49,749 bases of DNA from Chitiniphilus eburneus (GCF_005048205.1 NZ_SUMF01000023.1:1-49749), one strand, 5' to 3'. Shown: positions 33,571 to 43,628, counted from the stretch's first letter. A program made the numbers and translations. The notes: generated by a model from the sequence alone, not told the origin.

Positions 33571-34476
33571 TTACTTGCCCAACTGCGCCGGCAGCCCGGC
33601 CACCAGTGCGTCGATGGCCGCGCGGGTACGCGGCGGCAGATAGGGGCTGTGTGGCCAGATGGCGTGGATGTCATGGCCGATCACCCGCTCGGCATCCATC
33701 ACCAGCACCAGCTCACCGCGCTGCACGTAAGGCGCGACCAGCCAGCACGGCAGCCACGCCAGCCCCGCGCCGGCCACCGTGGCATCGACGATGGCTTGCA
33801 GATCGTCCAGCCGCAGCCGGATGTCGCGCTCCACCTCCCGCACCAGGCCGTCGCCATCACGCACCCGCCACACGCTGTCCCGTCCGCCGTGGCTGTAGAC
33901 GATGCCGGCGTGCCCAGCCATCTGCGCCACGCTGGCGGGCGTGCCGCGCTCGGCCAGGTAGCACGGTGCGGCACAGATCGCCATATGCTGGCTGCCCAGC
34001 CGCCGCGCCGCCAGGTTGGGCGTGTCGGTCAGCGGCCCGATGCGGATCGCCAGATCGAAGCCTTCCGCCACCAGATCCACCGGGCGGTCATTGAACGACA
34101 GATCGATGGCCAGGCGCGGCCAACTGCGTAACAGCGGCGTGAGCAACGGCGCCACACACTGGCGGCCGAGCAGCACCGGCGCGCTTACCCGCAGCCGGCC
34201 CGATGGCTCGCGCTGGCCGGCATCCAGCATCGCCGCGCCGGCATCCAGCTCCGCCAGTGCGCGCACGCAGCGCTCGTAGTAGGCATGGCCGGCATCGGTC
34301 AGGCTCTGCCGACGCGTGGTGCGCTGGAACAACCGCACCCCCAGCCGCTGCTCCAGCCGCGCGATGGTCTTGCCCACCGCCGAGCGGGACAGATGCATGC
34401 GGTCAGCCGCCAGCGCAAAGCTGCCGGCCTCCACCGCGTGGACGAAAGTGACCACGCCGTTCAGGCGATCGCTCAT
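33571..34476 (-). CDS. LysR-family transcriptional regulator
   Basis: A 301-residue LTTR. The N-terminal winged helix-turn-helix is at ~5-65 (AVEAGSFALAADRMHLSRSA, VGKTIARLEQRLGVRLFQRT), and a two-lobed periplasmic-binding-type effector domain follows. It is of the CrgA/AaeR-like subgroup, judging by RLRVSAPVLLGRQCVAPLL. It is divergent from the oxidoreductase gene across 313 bp, the usual arrangement for a LysR regulator and its target. Confidence 0.88.
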   Translation of the reverse strand: MSDRLNGVVTFVHAVEAGSFALAADRMHLSRSAVGKTIARLEQRLGVRLFQRTTRRQSLTDAGHAYYERCVRALAELDAGAAMLDAGQREPSGRLRVSAPVLLGRQCVAPLLTPLLRSWPRLAIDLSFNDRPVDLVAEGFDLAIRIGPLTDTPNLAARRLGSQHMAICAAPCYLAERGTPASVAQMAGHAGIVYSHGGRDSVWRVRDGDGLVREVERDIRLRLDDLQAIVDATVAGAGLAWLPCWLVAPYVQRGELVLVMDAERVIGHDIHAIWPHSPYLPPRTRAAIDALVAGLPAQLGK

Positions 34477-34789
34477 CGATTGGTGCTCTCAGGGCTACAT
34501 ATTGAAGAAAATGTGCCGGCACTGGTGCGCAGCAAGAAACGATATCTTAGACCGTATCGACCATCACGCGCGGGCTGCATCGACCGCGGATCGGCTGGGG
34601 CGATGCGGCGCGGCACGGTGCATTAGTTTTTCCTTGCACCCGCCCGTATCGTCTCGATGCCGCGCCGTAGCTTGCCCGAAGGTTGCGGGGAAATGCTTGC
34701 GCCTGGCACGGCCTTCGCATCCCGTGTTCGACGTCGATCACCAGCCCACCGGCTGCCGTAGCGCAGTCCAGCCATCACAGGAGCCACTC
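34477..34789. other. 313-bp divergent regulatory region (LysR / oxidoreductase)
   Basis: No gene is seen. The AT-richer part near 34495-34560 is a likely place for LysR binding and for the promoters, but I cannot fix a T-N11-A box or a -35/-10 pair with confidence. Confidence 0.4.
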
Positions 34790-35800
34790 ATGCAGGTCTA
34801 TCGTCTTCAACCCGGCAGCGACATCGCTGGCCTCGAACTTCGCGACGAAGCCGCGCCGTCGCTCGCTCCGCATCAGGTGCGGGTACGCGTACGCGCGGTG
34901 GCGCTCAACTTCCGCGACCTGATGGTGGCGCGCGGCACCTACCTGGCGTCGGACGGGCAGTCACTGATCCCGGGGTCCGATGCCGCTGGCGAGGTCATCG
35001 AGATCGGTGCGGCGGTCACCCGCTGGCGCGTTGGCGACCGCGTCGCCAGCACCTTCTTCCCGTACTGGCAGGATGGTGCGCCGACTGCAGCCAAGACCCG
35101 TGCCGCGCCGGGCGCCGCGGCCGACGGTGTGCTGGCGGAACAGATTGTCTGGGGCGAAGACCAGTTGGTCGGCGTGCCCACGCACCTGGATTGGCACGAA
35201 GCCGCCACGCTGACCTGCGCCGGCGTCACCGCGTGGAATGCGCTGTTCGTCGAAGGGCGTCTCAAGCCCGGCGCCAGCGTGCTGCTGCTGGGCACGGGCG
35301 GGGTGTCGATCTGGGGGCTGCAACTGGCGCACGCCGCTGGCGTGCGCACTATCGTGACCTCGTCCAGTGACGCCAAGCTGGAGCGCGCGCGGCAACTGGG
35401 CGCCAGCGCCACCATCAACTATCGGGCCACGCCCGAATGGCAGGAGGAAGTGCTGCGCCTGACCAACGGCGCCGGCGTGGACGCCGTGCTGGAAGTGGGC
35501 GGGCAGGGCACGTTGACGCGCTCGGTGGCATCCACCGGTATGGGCGGCACCGTGGCCATCATCGGCGGCGTCAGCGGCTTCGGCGGCGAACTGGAACCCT
35601 TTGCGCTGATCGGCGGCGCGCGTCGCCTGTCGGGCATCTTCGTCGGCTCGCATGCCATGCACCACGATCTGAACCGGCTGGTAACGCAGGCAGACATCCA
35701 CCCCGTGATCGACCGGGTGTTCGCCTTCGATCAGGCCCGTGAAGCCTATGCCCACCTGGCGTCGGGCGCGCACTTCGGCAAAGTGGTGATTGGGGTGTGA
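34790..35800 (+). CDS. Zinc-type MDR NAD(P)-dependent alcohol dehydrogenase/quinone oxidoreductase
   Basis: A 336-residue medium-chain dehydrogenase/reductase. The N-terminal GroES-like catalytic domain has ALNFRDLMVARG, PGSDAAGEV and GDRVAS. The Rossmann domain has VLLLGTGGVSIWGLQLA (GxGGVS) and a C-terminal AREAYAHLASGAHFGKVVI typical of quinone-oxidoreductase-like members. The usual catalytic-zinc Cys (GxDxCG) is replaced by ALNFRD, so it is probably a zinc-independent enzyme. CAGGAG lies 6 nt before ATG 34790. The divergent LysR gene probably regulates it. Confidence 0.85.
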   Translation: MQVYRLQPGSDIAGLELRDEAAPSLAPHQVRVRVRAVALNFRDLMVARGTYLASDGQSLIPGSDAAGEVIEIGAAVTRWRVGDRVASTFFPYWQDGAPTAAKTRAAPGAAADGVLAEQIVWGEDQLVGVPTHLDWHEAATLTCAGVTAWNALFVEGRLKPGASVLLLGTGGVSIWGLQLAHAAGVRTIVTSSSDAKLERARQLGASATINYRATPEWQEEVLRLTNGAGVDAVLEVGGQGTLTRSVASTGMGGTVAIIGGVSGFGGELEPFALIGGARRLSGIFVGSHAMHHDLNRLVTQADIHPVIDRVFAFDQAREAYAHLASGAHFGKVVIGV

Positions 35801-35824
35801 GGGAAGAGCAACACCGAACTTCTT

Positions 35825-35912
35825 GACCCGCTTCTTGAAACACCGAGCAGCCGTCCGCTCAACCTTGACTCTCAAGACGGTTGCTTGTGTTTCAAGATGT
35901 GGGGTTTAAAGG
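35825..35912. repeat. Imperfect stem-loop repeat, copy 4
   Basis: CTTGAAACACCGAGCAGCCGTC (left arm, starting ~35834) pairs imperfectly with GACGGTTGCTTGTGTTTCAAG (right arm, ending ~35897), followed by ATGTGGGGTTTAAAG, as at the right end of copy 2. It lies between convergent genes. Confidence 0.55.
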
Positions 35913-35955
35913 GTTTCATGCCTCACCGGCCGGCTTGCCTTGATGCCGTTTCACG

Positions 35956-37077
35956 TCAAAATGCTTCGTTCAACTGGAAGTAAAGACCCGTGGTGTCGCG
36001 TCCCATGCCCAGGTCAAGGCGGATGTTGACGCGGGGTTTGAACTCGAAGCGATAGCCCACGCCCGCCGTGGGCAGCCAGGGCGCATCGTCGCCCAGGTCG
36101 CCCACCCGATCGGCGATGGTGCCGAAGCCGCCCCAGAACACGATGCCGTGCCGGCCGACGAGGTGATGTCGGTATTCGAGCTGCGCCGCCACCATGTTCT
36201 TGTCGCGATACTGCCCCAGGAAATAACCACGCATGCGGTTGCCGTTTCCCATCTGCGACATCATGGTCCAGGGCACGTCGCCCCAGGACAGGTGGCTGTA
36301 GAGATCCAGCGCCAGTACGTCGTCACCCAGGGGGTGGTAGTAGTCGTAGATCGTTTCCAGTGTCTGGAAGCGGTTGTCGCTGCCCAGGCCCGGTGCATAG
36401 AAGCCCGCGTTCATCTGTAGCGTCTGGCCATGCGCGGGGTTGGGGATGAAGTCGCGCGTGTCGTAGGAAAAATGCGCGGTGAGGCCCGAGGCAAAGACCG
36501 AGTCGCCGTCCGGGTCGTCGAGGATGGCGCTACCGTCCTCGATATCCTTGGCATGCGTCTGTTGCAGGCTCCAGCCGATACCGGCGTAGGTATTGGGCGC
36601 CACCCGCCGCAGGATGCGCGGCGACAGCGTGAACTCCTCCTTGGTGTAGTCGCGCTTGTTGGCGTTCTGGTGAGCGGCATCGTAACCCACCCCCCAGTAC
36701 GAGGTGGGCAGGCGCACCAGCGAGCCACCGGCATAGAAGCGCCAGCCGTCGTCGCCAAAGAAGGTGTTGTTATCGAAGCCGATGCCCAGTGCACCCACCG
36801 AGCTGACGAAACCGCGCAGCGTCAGCGTGGACAACTGGGTATCGGGCAGCGCGTTGTCGGGCTTGTACAGCCCCACTGCCGCCACACCGATGCCGGCGCC
36901 CATTTCGGGGTTGTAGAACGGGCCGGGCAGCACGCCCCAGTCGATGCCTTTGCTGAGGTCCACCTGCTTGGAGGCGCCCAGCCGTGTCAGCAGGCGATCC
37001 AGCCAGCCCTGGTCGTCGTCGGCGTGTACCGGGGCGGCCAGCAGGAGTGCGCACAGGGTGAGGAGCGGCTGCTTCAT
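35956..37077 (-). CDS. BamA/TamA-type outer-membrane beta-barrel protein
   Basis: A 373-residue outer-membrane protein with a signal peptide (LLTLCALLLAAPVHA, cleaved before DDD) and a 16-strand-type Omp85 'surface antigen' barrel. Conserved Omp85 features are FSYDTRDFIPNPAHGQ, RMRGYFLGQYRDKNM (the L6-loop RGY/F motif), LEYRHHL, GVGYRFEFKPRVNIRLDLG, and a C-terminal Phe. No POTRA domains are present (only ~50 residues precede the barrel), so it is a barrel-only patatin-like or 'small Omp85' type. It follows the next upstream gene by 74 bp on the same strand and is probably co-transcribed with it. Confidence 0.82.
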   Translation of the reverse strand: MKQPLLTLCALLLAAPVHADDDQGWLDRLLTRLGASKQVDLSKGIDWGVLPGPFYNPEMGAGIGVAAVGLYKPDNALPDTQLSTLTLRGFVSSVGALGIGFDNNTFFGDDGWRFYAGGSLVRLPTSYWGVGYDAAHQNANKRDYTKEEFTLSPRILRRVAPNTYAGIGWSLQQTHAKDIEDGSAILDDPDGDSVFASGLTAHFSYDTRDFIPNPAHGQTLQMNAGFYAPGLGSDNRFQTLETIYDYYHPLGDDVLALDLYSHLSWGDVPWTMMSQMGNGNRMRGYFLGQYRDKNMVAAQLEYRHHLVGRHGIVFWGGFGTIADRVGDLGDDAPWLPTAGVGYRFEFKPRVNIRLDLGMGRDTTGLYFQLNEAF

Positions 37078-37151
37078 GAATGGGAGACCGTCATGGGTTG
37101 GGCGAATGCCGGGCCGTGGTGCAACATCGATGGTGCCCGTACACGTCGGGT

Positions 37152-38228
37152 TCAGAACCTGTAGAACGTACTGAGGATGTAGCCCTGGCGCTGGCCAAAG
37201 CCGACCTCGCCCAGCAGACTGATATTGCGGTTCACCATCCAGTGAAAGCCCGCCAGCCCGTTCCACGGCGCGGCGATCTTTTCGTCGATGCTGAAGTTCA
37301 GGTCCACGTCGCGCCCGATATCAGTCTGCGCGGTGGGCATGGTCACGCTGCCGGTGATGGTCACGTCGGTGTGCAGCCAGGTGGCGCCGACATAGGTCAT
37401 CACCGTGCCCCAGCCGCCCAGGCTCCAGTTCAGCCCCACGCGCGGTGCGATGTTCCAGGTCTTGGCATCGGTGTCGGACATGCTCACGTCGGAGATGGTG
37501 TAGGTCACCGGCAATGAGAAGTAGAACTGCCGCACGTTGCCCGCCAGGGTGAAGCCGGCGCCGTACGAGTAGCCGTGGTAGTTGGCGCGCGCGGTGGCGG
37601 ACAGGGTCTTGCCGCACCAGTCCGGCTTGATGCGTCGCGCGCACGGATCCTGCCCGGTGACGAAACGCACCATGTCGTCCGCCGACATCGAGATGCCGAT
37701 GTCACCACCGCCCTTGATGTGCCCGGCGATGGCATAGACGTTGAGAAACGGAAACAGCCAGGCGCCCACCTGCACCTGCTCGGAGCGGTTTTCCAGCGTG
37801 CTGGTCGGGAACTGCACGAAGCCGGCGTTGCGCAGCGCCCGGTCGCCGAGCGAGACCTCCAGGTTGCTCAGCAGCATGTTTTGCTTGCTGTAATAGTACG
37901 ACAGGCCCAGATCGTAGGGATTGGGCAGGTCGTAGCCCTTGTCGATCACCCTTTGGGCGAAGAAGGGCAGCGCGTGATCCCATTTGCGCGGTGGTGGCTT
38001 GCTGCCGTCCTGGCCGGGCACGGCCTGGATCGATTGCTCCGGCAGCGGTGTGACGCGGCCTTCATAGCCCAGGTCGAATACGGTGTCACTGCGCGGCGAG
38101 GGGGCCGCCTCGGCGGCGCTGGCGTTGGCGGGAACAGGTTCGGTGGCTGGATCGGGCTGTGCGGCGCAGGCCAGAGGAGCGGCCAGCGCCCACGGCAGCA
38201 GGCAAGGCAGGAGCAGATTGGATTTCAC
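37152..38228 (-). CDS. Exported outer-membrane beta-barrel protein, function unknown
   Basis: A 358-residue protein with a signal peptide ([20 protein letters not shown]), a proline/alanine-rich linker, and a C-terminal barrel of alternating strands ending in STFYRF, the terminal Phe of outer-membrane barrels. Segments such as [12 protein letters not shown] and [18 protein letters not shown] recall the porin-like 'transporter' group, but I cannot name a family. The start is uncertain: GTG 38228 gives a proper signal peptide, while another GTG at 38303 gives an unlikely charged extension. It lies upstream of the Omp85-type gene in a two-gene unit. Confidence 0.7.
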   Translation of the reverse strand: MKSNLLLPCLLPWALAAPLACAAQPDPATEPVPANASAAEAAPSPRSDTVFDLGYEGRVTPLPEQSIQAVPGQDGSKPPPRKWDHALPFFAQRVIDKGYDLPNPYDLGLSYYYSKQNMLLSNLEVSLGDRALRNAGFVQFPTSTLENRSEQVQVGAWLFPFLNVYAIAGHIKGGGDIGISMSADDMVRFVTGQDPCARRIKPDWCGKTLSATARANYHGYSYGAGFTLAGNVRQFYFSLPVTYTISDVSMSDTDAKTWNIAPRVGLNWSLGGWGTVMTYVGATWLHTDVTITGSVTMPTAQTDIGRDVDLNFSIDEKIAAPWNGLAGFHWMVNRNISLLGEVGFGQRQGYILSTFYRF

Positions 38229-38359
38229 GGATCGATGGGCCTCGGGCGAAGGGGCGCGGTCATCGTAGCGGTCTGCGCCACCACGGGCACGACTGGAATT
38301 CACAGCGTGCCGTTGCCTAGTGTAGACAGCCGGCGGTTATTCCGCTGTCACCCCCATGG

Positions 38360-38379
38360 GGCCGGCCTCCGTGCCGGCC
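38360..38379. repeat. GC-rich hairpin downstream of metE
   Basis: GGCCGGC-N6-GCCGGCC, flanked by CCCC/GGGG. It has no T tract on the metE strand, so it is not a classical intrinsic terminator; it may pause polymerase or protect the 3' end. Confidence 0.35.
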
Positions 38380-38395
38380 GGCCCCGGGGATGGCC

Positions 38396-40738
38396 TCAAT
38401 GGCAGCCGCACGCGCCGTGCTGCGCGGTGGCGGGCTGCGCGCCCGCATCGATCAGCAGCGCACGGCCCTCGGCCAGTGCCGCACGCGCTTCGCGGGTGGC
38501 ATCCAGCATGTTGCGCAGCGCGGCTTCGGTTTCGGGCCAGCCGCGGGTTTTAAGGCCGCAATCGGGGTTGATCCACAGCCGTTCGGCCGGCACCACATCC
38601 AGCGCCTTGGCGATCAGCCGCAGCATCTCGCCGACTGGTGGCACGCGCGGGCTGTGAATGTCGTAAACGCCCGGACCGATCTCGTTCGGATAGCGGAAGC
38701 TGCCGAATGCCTCCAGCAGCTCCATGTCGGAGCGGCTGGTCTCGATGGTGATCACGTCGGCGTCCATGGCCGCGATGGCGGGCAGGATGTCGTTGAACTC
38801 CGAATAGCACATGTGGGTGTGGATCTGCGTCGCATCGGCCACGCCGCTGGCCGAGACGCGGAACGCGCGGCCGGCCCATTCCAGGTAGCGATCCCAGTCG
38901 CCACGCTTGAGCGGCAGCCCCTCGCGGAATGCCGGCTCGTCGATCTGGATCACGCGGATGCCGGCGGTTTCCAGATCGACCACCTCGTCGCGGATCGCCA
39001 GCGCGATTTGCAGGCAGGTGCGTTCACGTGGCTGGTCGTCGCGTACGAACGACCATTGCAGGATGGTCACCGGCCCGGTGAGCATGCCCTTCATCGGGCG
39101 CGTGGTCAGCGACTGCGCATAGCGGCTCCACTCGACCGTCATCGGCGTCGGGCGACTCACATCGCCGAAAATGATCGGCGGCTTGACGCAACGGCTGCCG
39201 TAGCTCTGCACCCAGCCGAAGCGGGTAAAGGCAAAGCCGGACAACTGCTCGCCAAAGTATTCGACCATATCGTTGCGCTCGGCTTCGCCATGCACCGGCA
39301 CATCCAGGCCCAGTGCTTCCTGCTTTTCGACCACCAGCCGGATTTCGGCCTGCATCGCGGCCATGTATTGTGCCTGCGGCAGCTCGCCGCGCTTGAACGC
39401 GGCACGCGCGGCGCGGATTTCGCGAGTCTGCGGAAAGCTGCCGATGGTGGTGGTGGGCAATAGCGGCAGTTTCAGCCATGCCCGTTGTTGTTCGGCCCGC
39501 TGCGCGTACGGCTGCGCGCGGCAGGCATCGGCCGGTGTCAGCGCGGCCACGCGCTCGCCCACGGCTGGATCATGGATGCGCCGGGAGGTCCGGCGCGATG
39601 CGGCGGCGGCATCGCTGCGCGCCAGTTCACCGGCCACGGCGTCGCGCCCCTGTTCCAGCGCGCGTTTGAGCATGGCCACTTCGCCCAGCTTCTGGCGGGC
39701 GAATGCCAGCCAGCCTTTCAGTTCCGCGTCCAGCCCGTCCTCCTGTTCCAGATCGACCGGCGTGTGCAACAGCGAGCAACTGCTGCCCACCCACAACCGG
39801 TCACCCAGGTGCGCCGCCAGGGGCGCCAGGGTTTCCAGCCGCGCCGACAGGTCTGCTGCCCAGATATTGCGGCCGTCGATCACGCCGGCGGACAGCACGC
39901 GCCCGGTGGGCCAGTCGACCAGCAACGCATCCAGTTGTTCCGGCGCGCGCACCAGATCCACATGCACCCCGGCCAGCGGCAGTCGGTGCAGCAGCGCGGC
40001 ATGATCGGCGACGCTATCGAAGTAGGTGGCCAGCAGCAGCTTCACGCCGTGCTGATCCAGTGCGCGGTAGGCCCGCTCGAAAGCAGCCAGCCAGTCGCCC
40101 GGTAGTTCCAGCGCCAGGATAGGTTCGTCGATCTGCACCCACTGCACGCCTTGTACCGCCAGCTTGTTCAGGATGCGCTGGTAGGCCGCGATCAGGTCCG
40201 GCAGCAACGCCAGCTTGTCCAGCCCCGCCAACTTTGCCTTGGCCAGATAGAGGAACGACAGCGGCCCCAGCAGCACCGGCTTTACTGCGTGACCTTGCGA
40301 GCGTGCTTCTTCGATTTCGTAGAATAGCCAGTCCACGCCGCCGTCGAAGCGGGTGTCGGCGTCCAGTTCCGGCACCAGGTAGTGGTAGTTGGTATCGAAC
40401 CACTTGGTCATTTCCAGTGCAGGCTGCGCTGCGTTGCCGCGCGCCAGCTCGAAGTACTGCTTCAGGCTGAGCGTGGACGGGTCGAAACCGAAGCGCGCCG
40501 GCAGCGCACCCAGCAGGGCGGCGGTGTTCAGAACCTGGTCGTACCAGGCGAAATCGCCGACCGCCACCCAGTCCAGTCCCGCATCCTTCTGCCACGCCCA
40601 ATGGCGGCGGCGAAGCTGGCTGCCCACGGCGGCCAGTTCGGTCTCGTCGATGGCGCCTTGCCAGAATCCTTCCAGCGCGAACTTCAGTTCACGTTGTGCG
40701 CCGATGCGCGGAAAGCCCAGAACATGAGCAGTAGTCAT
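38396..40738 (-). CDS. metE: Cobalamin-independent methionine synthase
   Basis: A 780-residue zinc enzyme that methylates homocysteine from methyltetrahydropteroyl-polyglutamate without B12. The N-terminal half begins [21 protein letters not shown]. The C-terminal catalytic half has [32 protein letters not shown], the zinc ligands in THMCYSEF (His and Cys) and [11 protein letters not shown] (Cys), and [15 protein letters not shown]. It is full length. GAGG precedes the ATG. It is divergent from metR, and the shared 96-bp gap contains MetR-like boxes. Confidence 0.95.
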   Translation of the reverse strand: MTTAHVLGFPRIGAQRELKFALEGFWQGAIDETELAAVGSQLRRRHWAWQKDAGLDWVAVGDFAWYDQVLNTAALLGALPARFGFDPSTLSLKQYFELARGNAAQPALEMTKWFDTNYHYLVPELDADTRFDGGVDWLFYEIEEARSQGHAVKPVLLGPLSFLYLAKAKLAGLDKLALLPDLIAAYQRILNKLAVQGVQWVQIDEPILALELPGDWLAAFERAYRALDQHGVKLLLATYFDSVADHAALLHRLPLAGVHVDLVRAPEQLDALLVDWPTGRVLSAGVIDGRNIWAADLSARLETLAPLAAHLGDRLWVGSSCSLLHTPVDLEQEDGLDAELKGWLAFARQKLGEVAMLKRALEQGRDAVAGELARSDAAAASRRTSRRIHDPAVGERVAALTPADACRAQPYAQRAEQQRAWLKLPLLPTTTIGSFPQTREIRAARAAFKRGELPQAQYMAAMQAEIRLVVEKQEALGLDVPVHGEAERNDMVEYFGEQLSGFAFTRFGWVQSYGSRCVKPPIIFGDVSRPTPMTVEWSRYAQSLTTRPMKGMLTGPVTILQWSFVRDDQPRERTCLQIALAIRDEVVDLETAGIRVIQIDEPAFREGLPLKRGDWDRYLEWAGRAFRVSASGVADATQIHTHMCYSEFNDILPAIAAMDADVITIETSRSDMELLEAFGSFRYPNEIGPGVYDIHSPRVPPVGEMLRLIAKALDVVPAERLWINPDCGLKTRGWPETEAALRNMLDATREARAALAEGRALLIDAGAQPATAQHGACGCH

Positions 40739-40756
40739 TGCAAACCTCGGTATCCA

Positions 40757-40804
40757 TGAATGTGGTTTGCATCATCCGCGTCAGCTAATTATGATTCAAA
40801 CTCA
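40757..40804. promoter_or_regulatory. Candidate MetR sites between metE and metR
   Basis: TGATTCAAACTCA (40792-40804) and TGAATGTGGTTTG (40757-40769) each keep six of the eight fixed bases of the MetR box TGAA-N5-TTCA. Two imperfect boxes in a metE-metR divergent region match known MetR control in enterobacteria. Confidence 0.45.
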
Positions 40805-40834
40805 TTCTTTTCACGAAAACCATGAGAATTGCTA

Positions 40835-41761
40835 ATGCAGTCGTTACTGGAGTTGCGCCACCTGAAAACCCTGCTGGCGATCCGCGAGGCCGGCAGCCTC
40901 ACGCGCGCCGCCGAGCGTCTGTTCCTCACCCAGTCCGCGTTATCGCACCAGATACGGCTGCTGGAGGATCACTACGGTCTGCCGCTGTTCGCGCGCAAGC
41001 AGGCGCCGCTGAAGTTCACCCCGGCCGGCGAAAAGCTGGTGGCGCTGGCCGCCGAAACGCTGCCGCGCGTGGCCGCCGCCGAGCGTGATATCGCCAAGCT
41101 GCGCGAAGGCGAGGCGGGGCAGTTGCGCATAGCCGTGGAATGCCACACCTGCTTCGACTGGCTGATGCCGGCGATGGATTCGTTCCGCGAGCGCTGGCCC
41201 GAAGTCGAGCTGGATATCGTATCCGGCTTTCATGCCGACCCGGTGGGCCTGATCTTCGAGGACCGCGCCGACCTTGCCATCGTCTCCGAGCGCGACCCCG
41301 AAGCGCGTATCGCGCACTTTCCGCTGTTCTCGTTCGACATGGTGGCGCTGGTGGCCAAGGATCATCCGCTGGCCGACAAGCCCATGCTGGAAGCCACCGA
41401 CTTCGCCGACGAAACCCTCATCACCTACCCGGTGCCGGACGACATGCTCGACCTGATGCGCAAGTTGCTCAAACCCGCTGGCATCAACCCGCGCCGGCGC
41501 ACCAGCGAGTTGACGGTGGCCATCCTGCAATTGGTTGCCAGCCGCCGCGGCATCGCCGCGCTGCCGCACTGGAGCGTGCAGCACTACCTGGATCGCGGCT
41601 ATGTGGTGGCCAAACCGATCACCGCCACTGGCCTGCAAGCCGAACTTCATGCCGCCGTGCCGTTGGAGCGCGCTGACACCGCTTATCTGCGCGAATTTAT
41701 TGCGATTGTGCGCGAGGTAAGCGTGGCAAACCTGCCGGGGATCGTGCTGGGGGAGGACTAG
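40835..41761 (+). CDS. metR: LysR-type regulator MetR
   Basis: A 308-residue LTTR. The N-terminal helix-turn-helix LKTLLAIREAGSLTRAAERL precedes SQSALSH-like FLTQSALSHQIRLLE. The effector domain has the MetR-specific VECHTCFDWLMPAMD, RWPEVELDIVSGFHADPVGL and ASRRGIAALPHWSV. It activates metE (and often other methionine genes) with homocysteine as co-effector. I use ATG 40835; a TTG two codons upstream is possible. Confidence 0.93.
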   Translation: MQSLLELRHLKTLLAIREAGSLTRAAERLFLTQSALSHQIRLLEDHYGLPLFARKQAPLKFTPAGEKLVALAAETLPRVAAAERDIAKLREGEAGQLRIAVECHTCFDWLMPAMDSFRERWPEVELDIVSGFHADPVGLIFEDRADLAIVSERDPEARIAHFPLFSFDMVALVAKDHPLADKPMLEATDFADETLITYPVPDDMLDLMRKLLKPAGINPRRRTSELTVAILQLVASRRGIAALPHWSVQHYLDRGYVVAKPITATGLQAELHAAVPLERADTAYLREFIAIVREVSVANLPGIVLGED

Positions 41762-41853
41762 ACAGCAGCCAGCACCGTCGGGAAGTAGCCTGGGCAATGC
41801 ATTGAGCCGTAGGAGACGTTTCCTGGTGCTGACCGAAAATTTCAATGTGTATG

Positions 41854-41958
41854 TTGACTGTTGTTGAGTGCAGTCAAAAACATTTATTTGAAACTTATAA
41901 AGCAAGTAAATTTATCGCGGTCGATGCTAAGGTCCAGCGTGTGCTTTTAAAAACACAC
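41854..41958. promoter_or_regulatory. AT-rich upstream region with two inverted repeats
   Basis: The 240-bp gap between metR and the lipoprotein gene is AT-rich. It holds TTGACT-N12-AGTCAA (41854-41877) and the near-palindrome GTGTGCTTTTAAAAACACAC (41939-41958), with a loose TTGAAA-N17-TTTATC (41888-41916) between them as a possible promoter. These may be operator sites for the lipoprotein gene. Confidence 0.35.
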
Positions 41959-42002
41959 TTGAATGTATGTATGTTGTTAACAAATACTTAATGGACACCA
42001 TC

Positions 42003-43586
42003 ATGACTGGAACACCAACAATGTGGCGCCATACAAAGGTGCTGGCCGCAGCCTTGGCGATCGCGCTAAGCGCATGTGGCGGAAGCGGAGAGGATGCCAT
42101 CACCGAGAACGGCAGTGCCAGTGTGGGCAATGCCGTGAAAGTGGAACGCGAGTACGCTCACACTTTCGATTTCTCGAAGCTTAATAAATCGGTATTGAAG
42201 GGTGGGGTAGAAGTGACCACCGAACCAGCGGCCTGGCAGGTGGCGCAGATGAGCAGCGCATCCCGCTCCATCTCTCCGCCTTCGCTCCAGGTCGCCGAAC
42301 TGAGTGCGCTGCTCAGGAACCCTGAGGACATACCCGGCAGAGCGCTTCTTCCTGTATCCGGAAACAAACTGGGCGCAGGCAGTGCGCCCGCCGACATCCC
42401 CCCGCCGATTGCCAACTGCGCGGAAATCGACCCCGGCTATATCTATGCCGCAAGCACCCCGCCTGCTGGCTATTACGCCTGCTACCAGTTCACGGTCGAG
42501 GCGTTGGCCAAGCTGGATGCCCAGGCACTGCTGCCCGCCGGGTTGAATGGCGTCATCGCGCTGTATGAAGTCGACCCGGTCAGTGGTCAGCTTGCAACCC
42601 TGCTGGATAGCGATGGCGGCACGGGGGCCCTATTGCTGGCGCAAACGGTGAATCAATACGCCCGCATTGCCCTGCTGGTACAGGCCAACAATGGCAGTGG
42701 TGGCCAAGCCTACCAACTGGGCGTGTTTCCCCGGTCGGGCTTCGACAGCAGCGAACCGAACGACAAGCCGGTACGGCCCACCCAGACGTCGATGAACAAA
42801 GCCATCACGGCCAATATCGACATGGCTGGCAACGACGTCGACTATTACTTCTACCCCCTGAAACAAGGCCAGGTGGCGGCGGTGATCAAAGTTGGCTTCA
42901 ACGCCAACCAGCAAGTCGGTGTGCGGCTGGCACAACAAACCCCGCAGGGCATGCTGTGGGCGCTGGATGAGGAGGAAATGCAAATCCCCCTCAGCGCGGC
43001 AGGGCAAAACGTATTGCTCAACGGACTGCCCAACAATCCACCCGGTGCGACGGCACCCCATGGCTTGCTCATCCGGGTACAAGGCATCAATCCCGACGGG
43101 CCGGCTGCGGAAGGGTATTCGTTGCGTGTGGGGGTGGCGACCGCCTATATCACCGGGGCATCGAACTGGAATAACGAAAACCTTAGTCGCTGGTATCCGC
43201 AGTGGGATGGAAGTGGCCTGCAAACGCACAGCTATATTGGGTTGAGTGCTGCCGTCAAGGATCATCTAGAGCAACCCGTTGAAGGGGAGGAGGTTCGGTT
43301 CGGGGTAAGTTGGAACCGCGAGGACCCGAACGCGGAGGTGACCAGCTCTGTCGTGACCGATCAGTTCGGCAATGCCTACTACACCGCGGAGTTTCCATCA
43401 GGATGTATGGGGGATACCGAGTTTCGTACTGGCTACGGCCCTATTGGTAGCCCGGTCGATCATTGGAGCGGTACGGCCCAGCTGGGAGGATGGCAGACTT
43501 GGTTGCCTGGGCAGAACCCTAATTCAGCTACCAGTAGCAGGCTCTTTTATCGGATTTGCAGTGAGACCTATTTGGGTAATTACTAA
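42003..43586 (+). CDS. Large surface or periplasmic lipoprotein with PPC-like and Big-like domains
   Basis: A ~527-residue predicted lipoprotein: the signal (HTKVLAAALAIALSAC) has a lipobox with Cys25, followed by GGSGED. A first beta-sandwich of PPC type lies at ~150-250 (CYQFTVEALAKLDAQALL...). A second, clearer one has SSEPNDKPVRP and AGNDVDYYFYPLKQGQ (~260-380). A C-terminal Ig-like (Big_1-type) segment contains GLSAAVKDHLEQPVEGEEVRF and TDQFGNAY. Such modules occur in secreted hydrolases and adhesins, but no catalytic domain is seen here. The start is uncertain (ATGs at 41967, 41991, 42003 and 42021; none has a ribosome-binding site). A terminator follows. Confidence 0.7.
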   Translation: MTGTPTMWRHTKVLAAALAIALSACGGSGEDAITENGSASVGNAVKVEREYAHTFDFSKLNKSVLKGGVEVTTEPAAWQVAQMSSASRSISPPSLQVAELSALLRNPEDIPGRALLPVSGNKLGAGSAPADIPPPIANCAEIDPGYIYAASTPPAGYYACYQFTVEALAKLDAQALLPAGLNGVIALYEVDPVSGQLATLLDSDGGTGALLLAQTVNQYARIALLVQANNGSGGQAYQLGVFPRSGFDSSEPNDKPVRPTQTSMNKAITANIDMAGNDVDYYFYPLKQGQVAAVIKVGFNANQQVGVRLAQQTPQGMLWALDEEEMQIPLSAAGQNVLLNGLPNNPPGATAPHGLLIRVQGINPDGPAAEGYSLRVGVATAYITGASNWNNENLSRWYPQWDGSGLQTHSYIGLSAAVKDHLEQPVEGEEVRFGVSWNREDPNAEVTSSVVTDQFGNAYYTAEFPSGCMGDTEFRTGYGPIGSPVDHWSGTAQLGGWQTWLPGQNPNSATSSRLFYRICSETYLGNY

Positions 43587-43591
43587 ATGAA

Positions 43592-43628
43592 GAAAGGCAT
43601 GACAGTTACTGTCATGCCTTTCCTTTTG
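43592..43628 (+). terminator. Intrinsic terminator after the lipoprotein gene
   Basis: A perfect 14-bp stem GAAAGGCATGACAG / CTGTCATGCCTTTC with a 3-nt loop, then CCTTTT. Confidence 0.85.

Noticed and set aside
34316-34789. Upstream extension of the oxidoreductase reading frame
   Set aside because: The frame is open but has no conserved sequence. The ATG at 34790 has CAGGAG at proper spacing and gives the normal MDR N-terminus.
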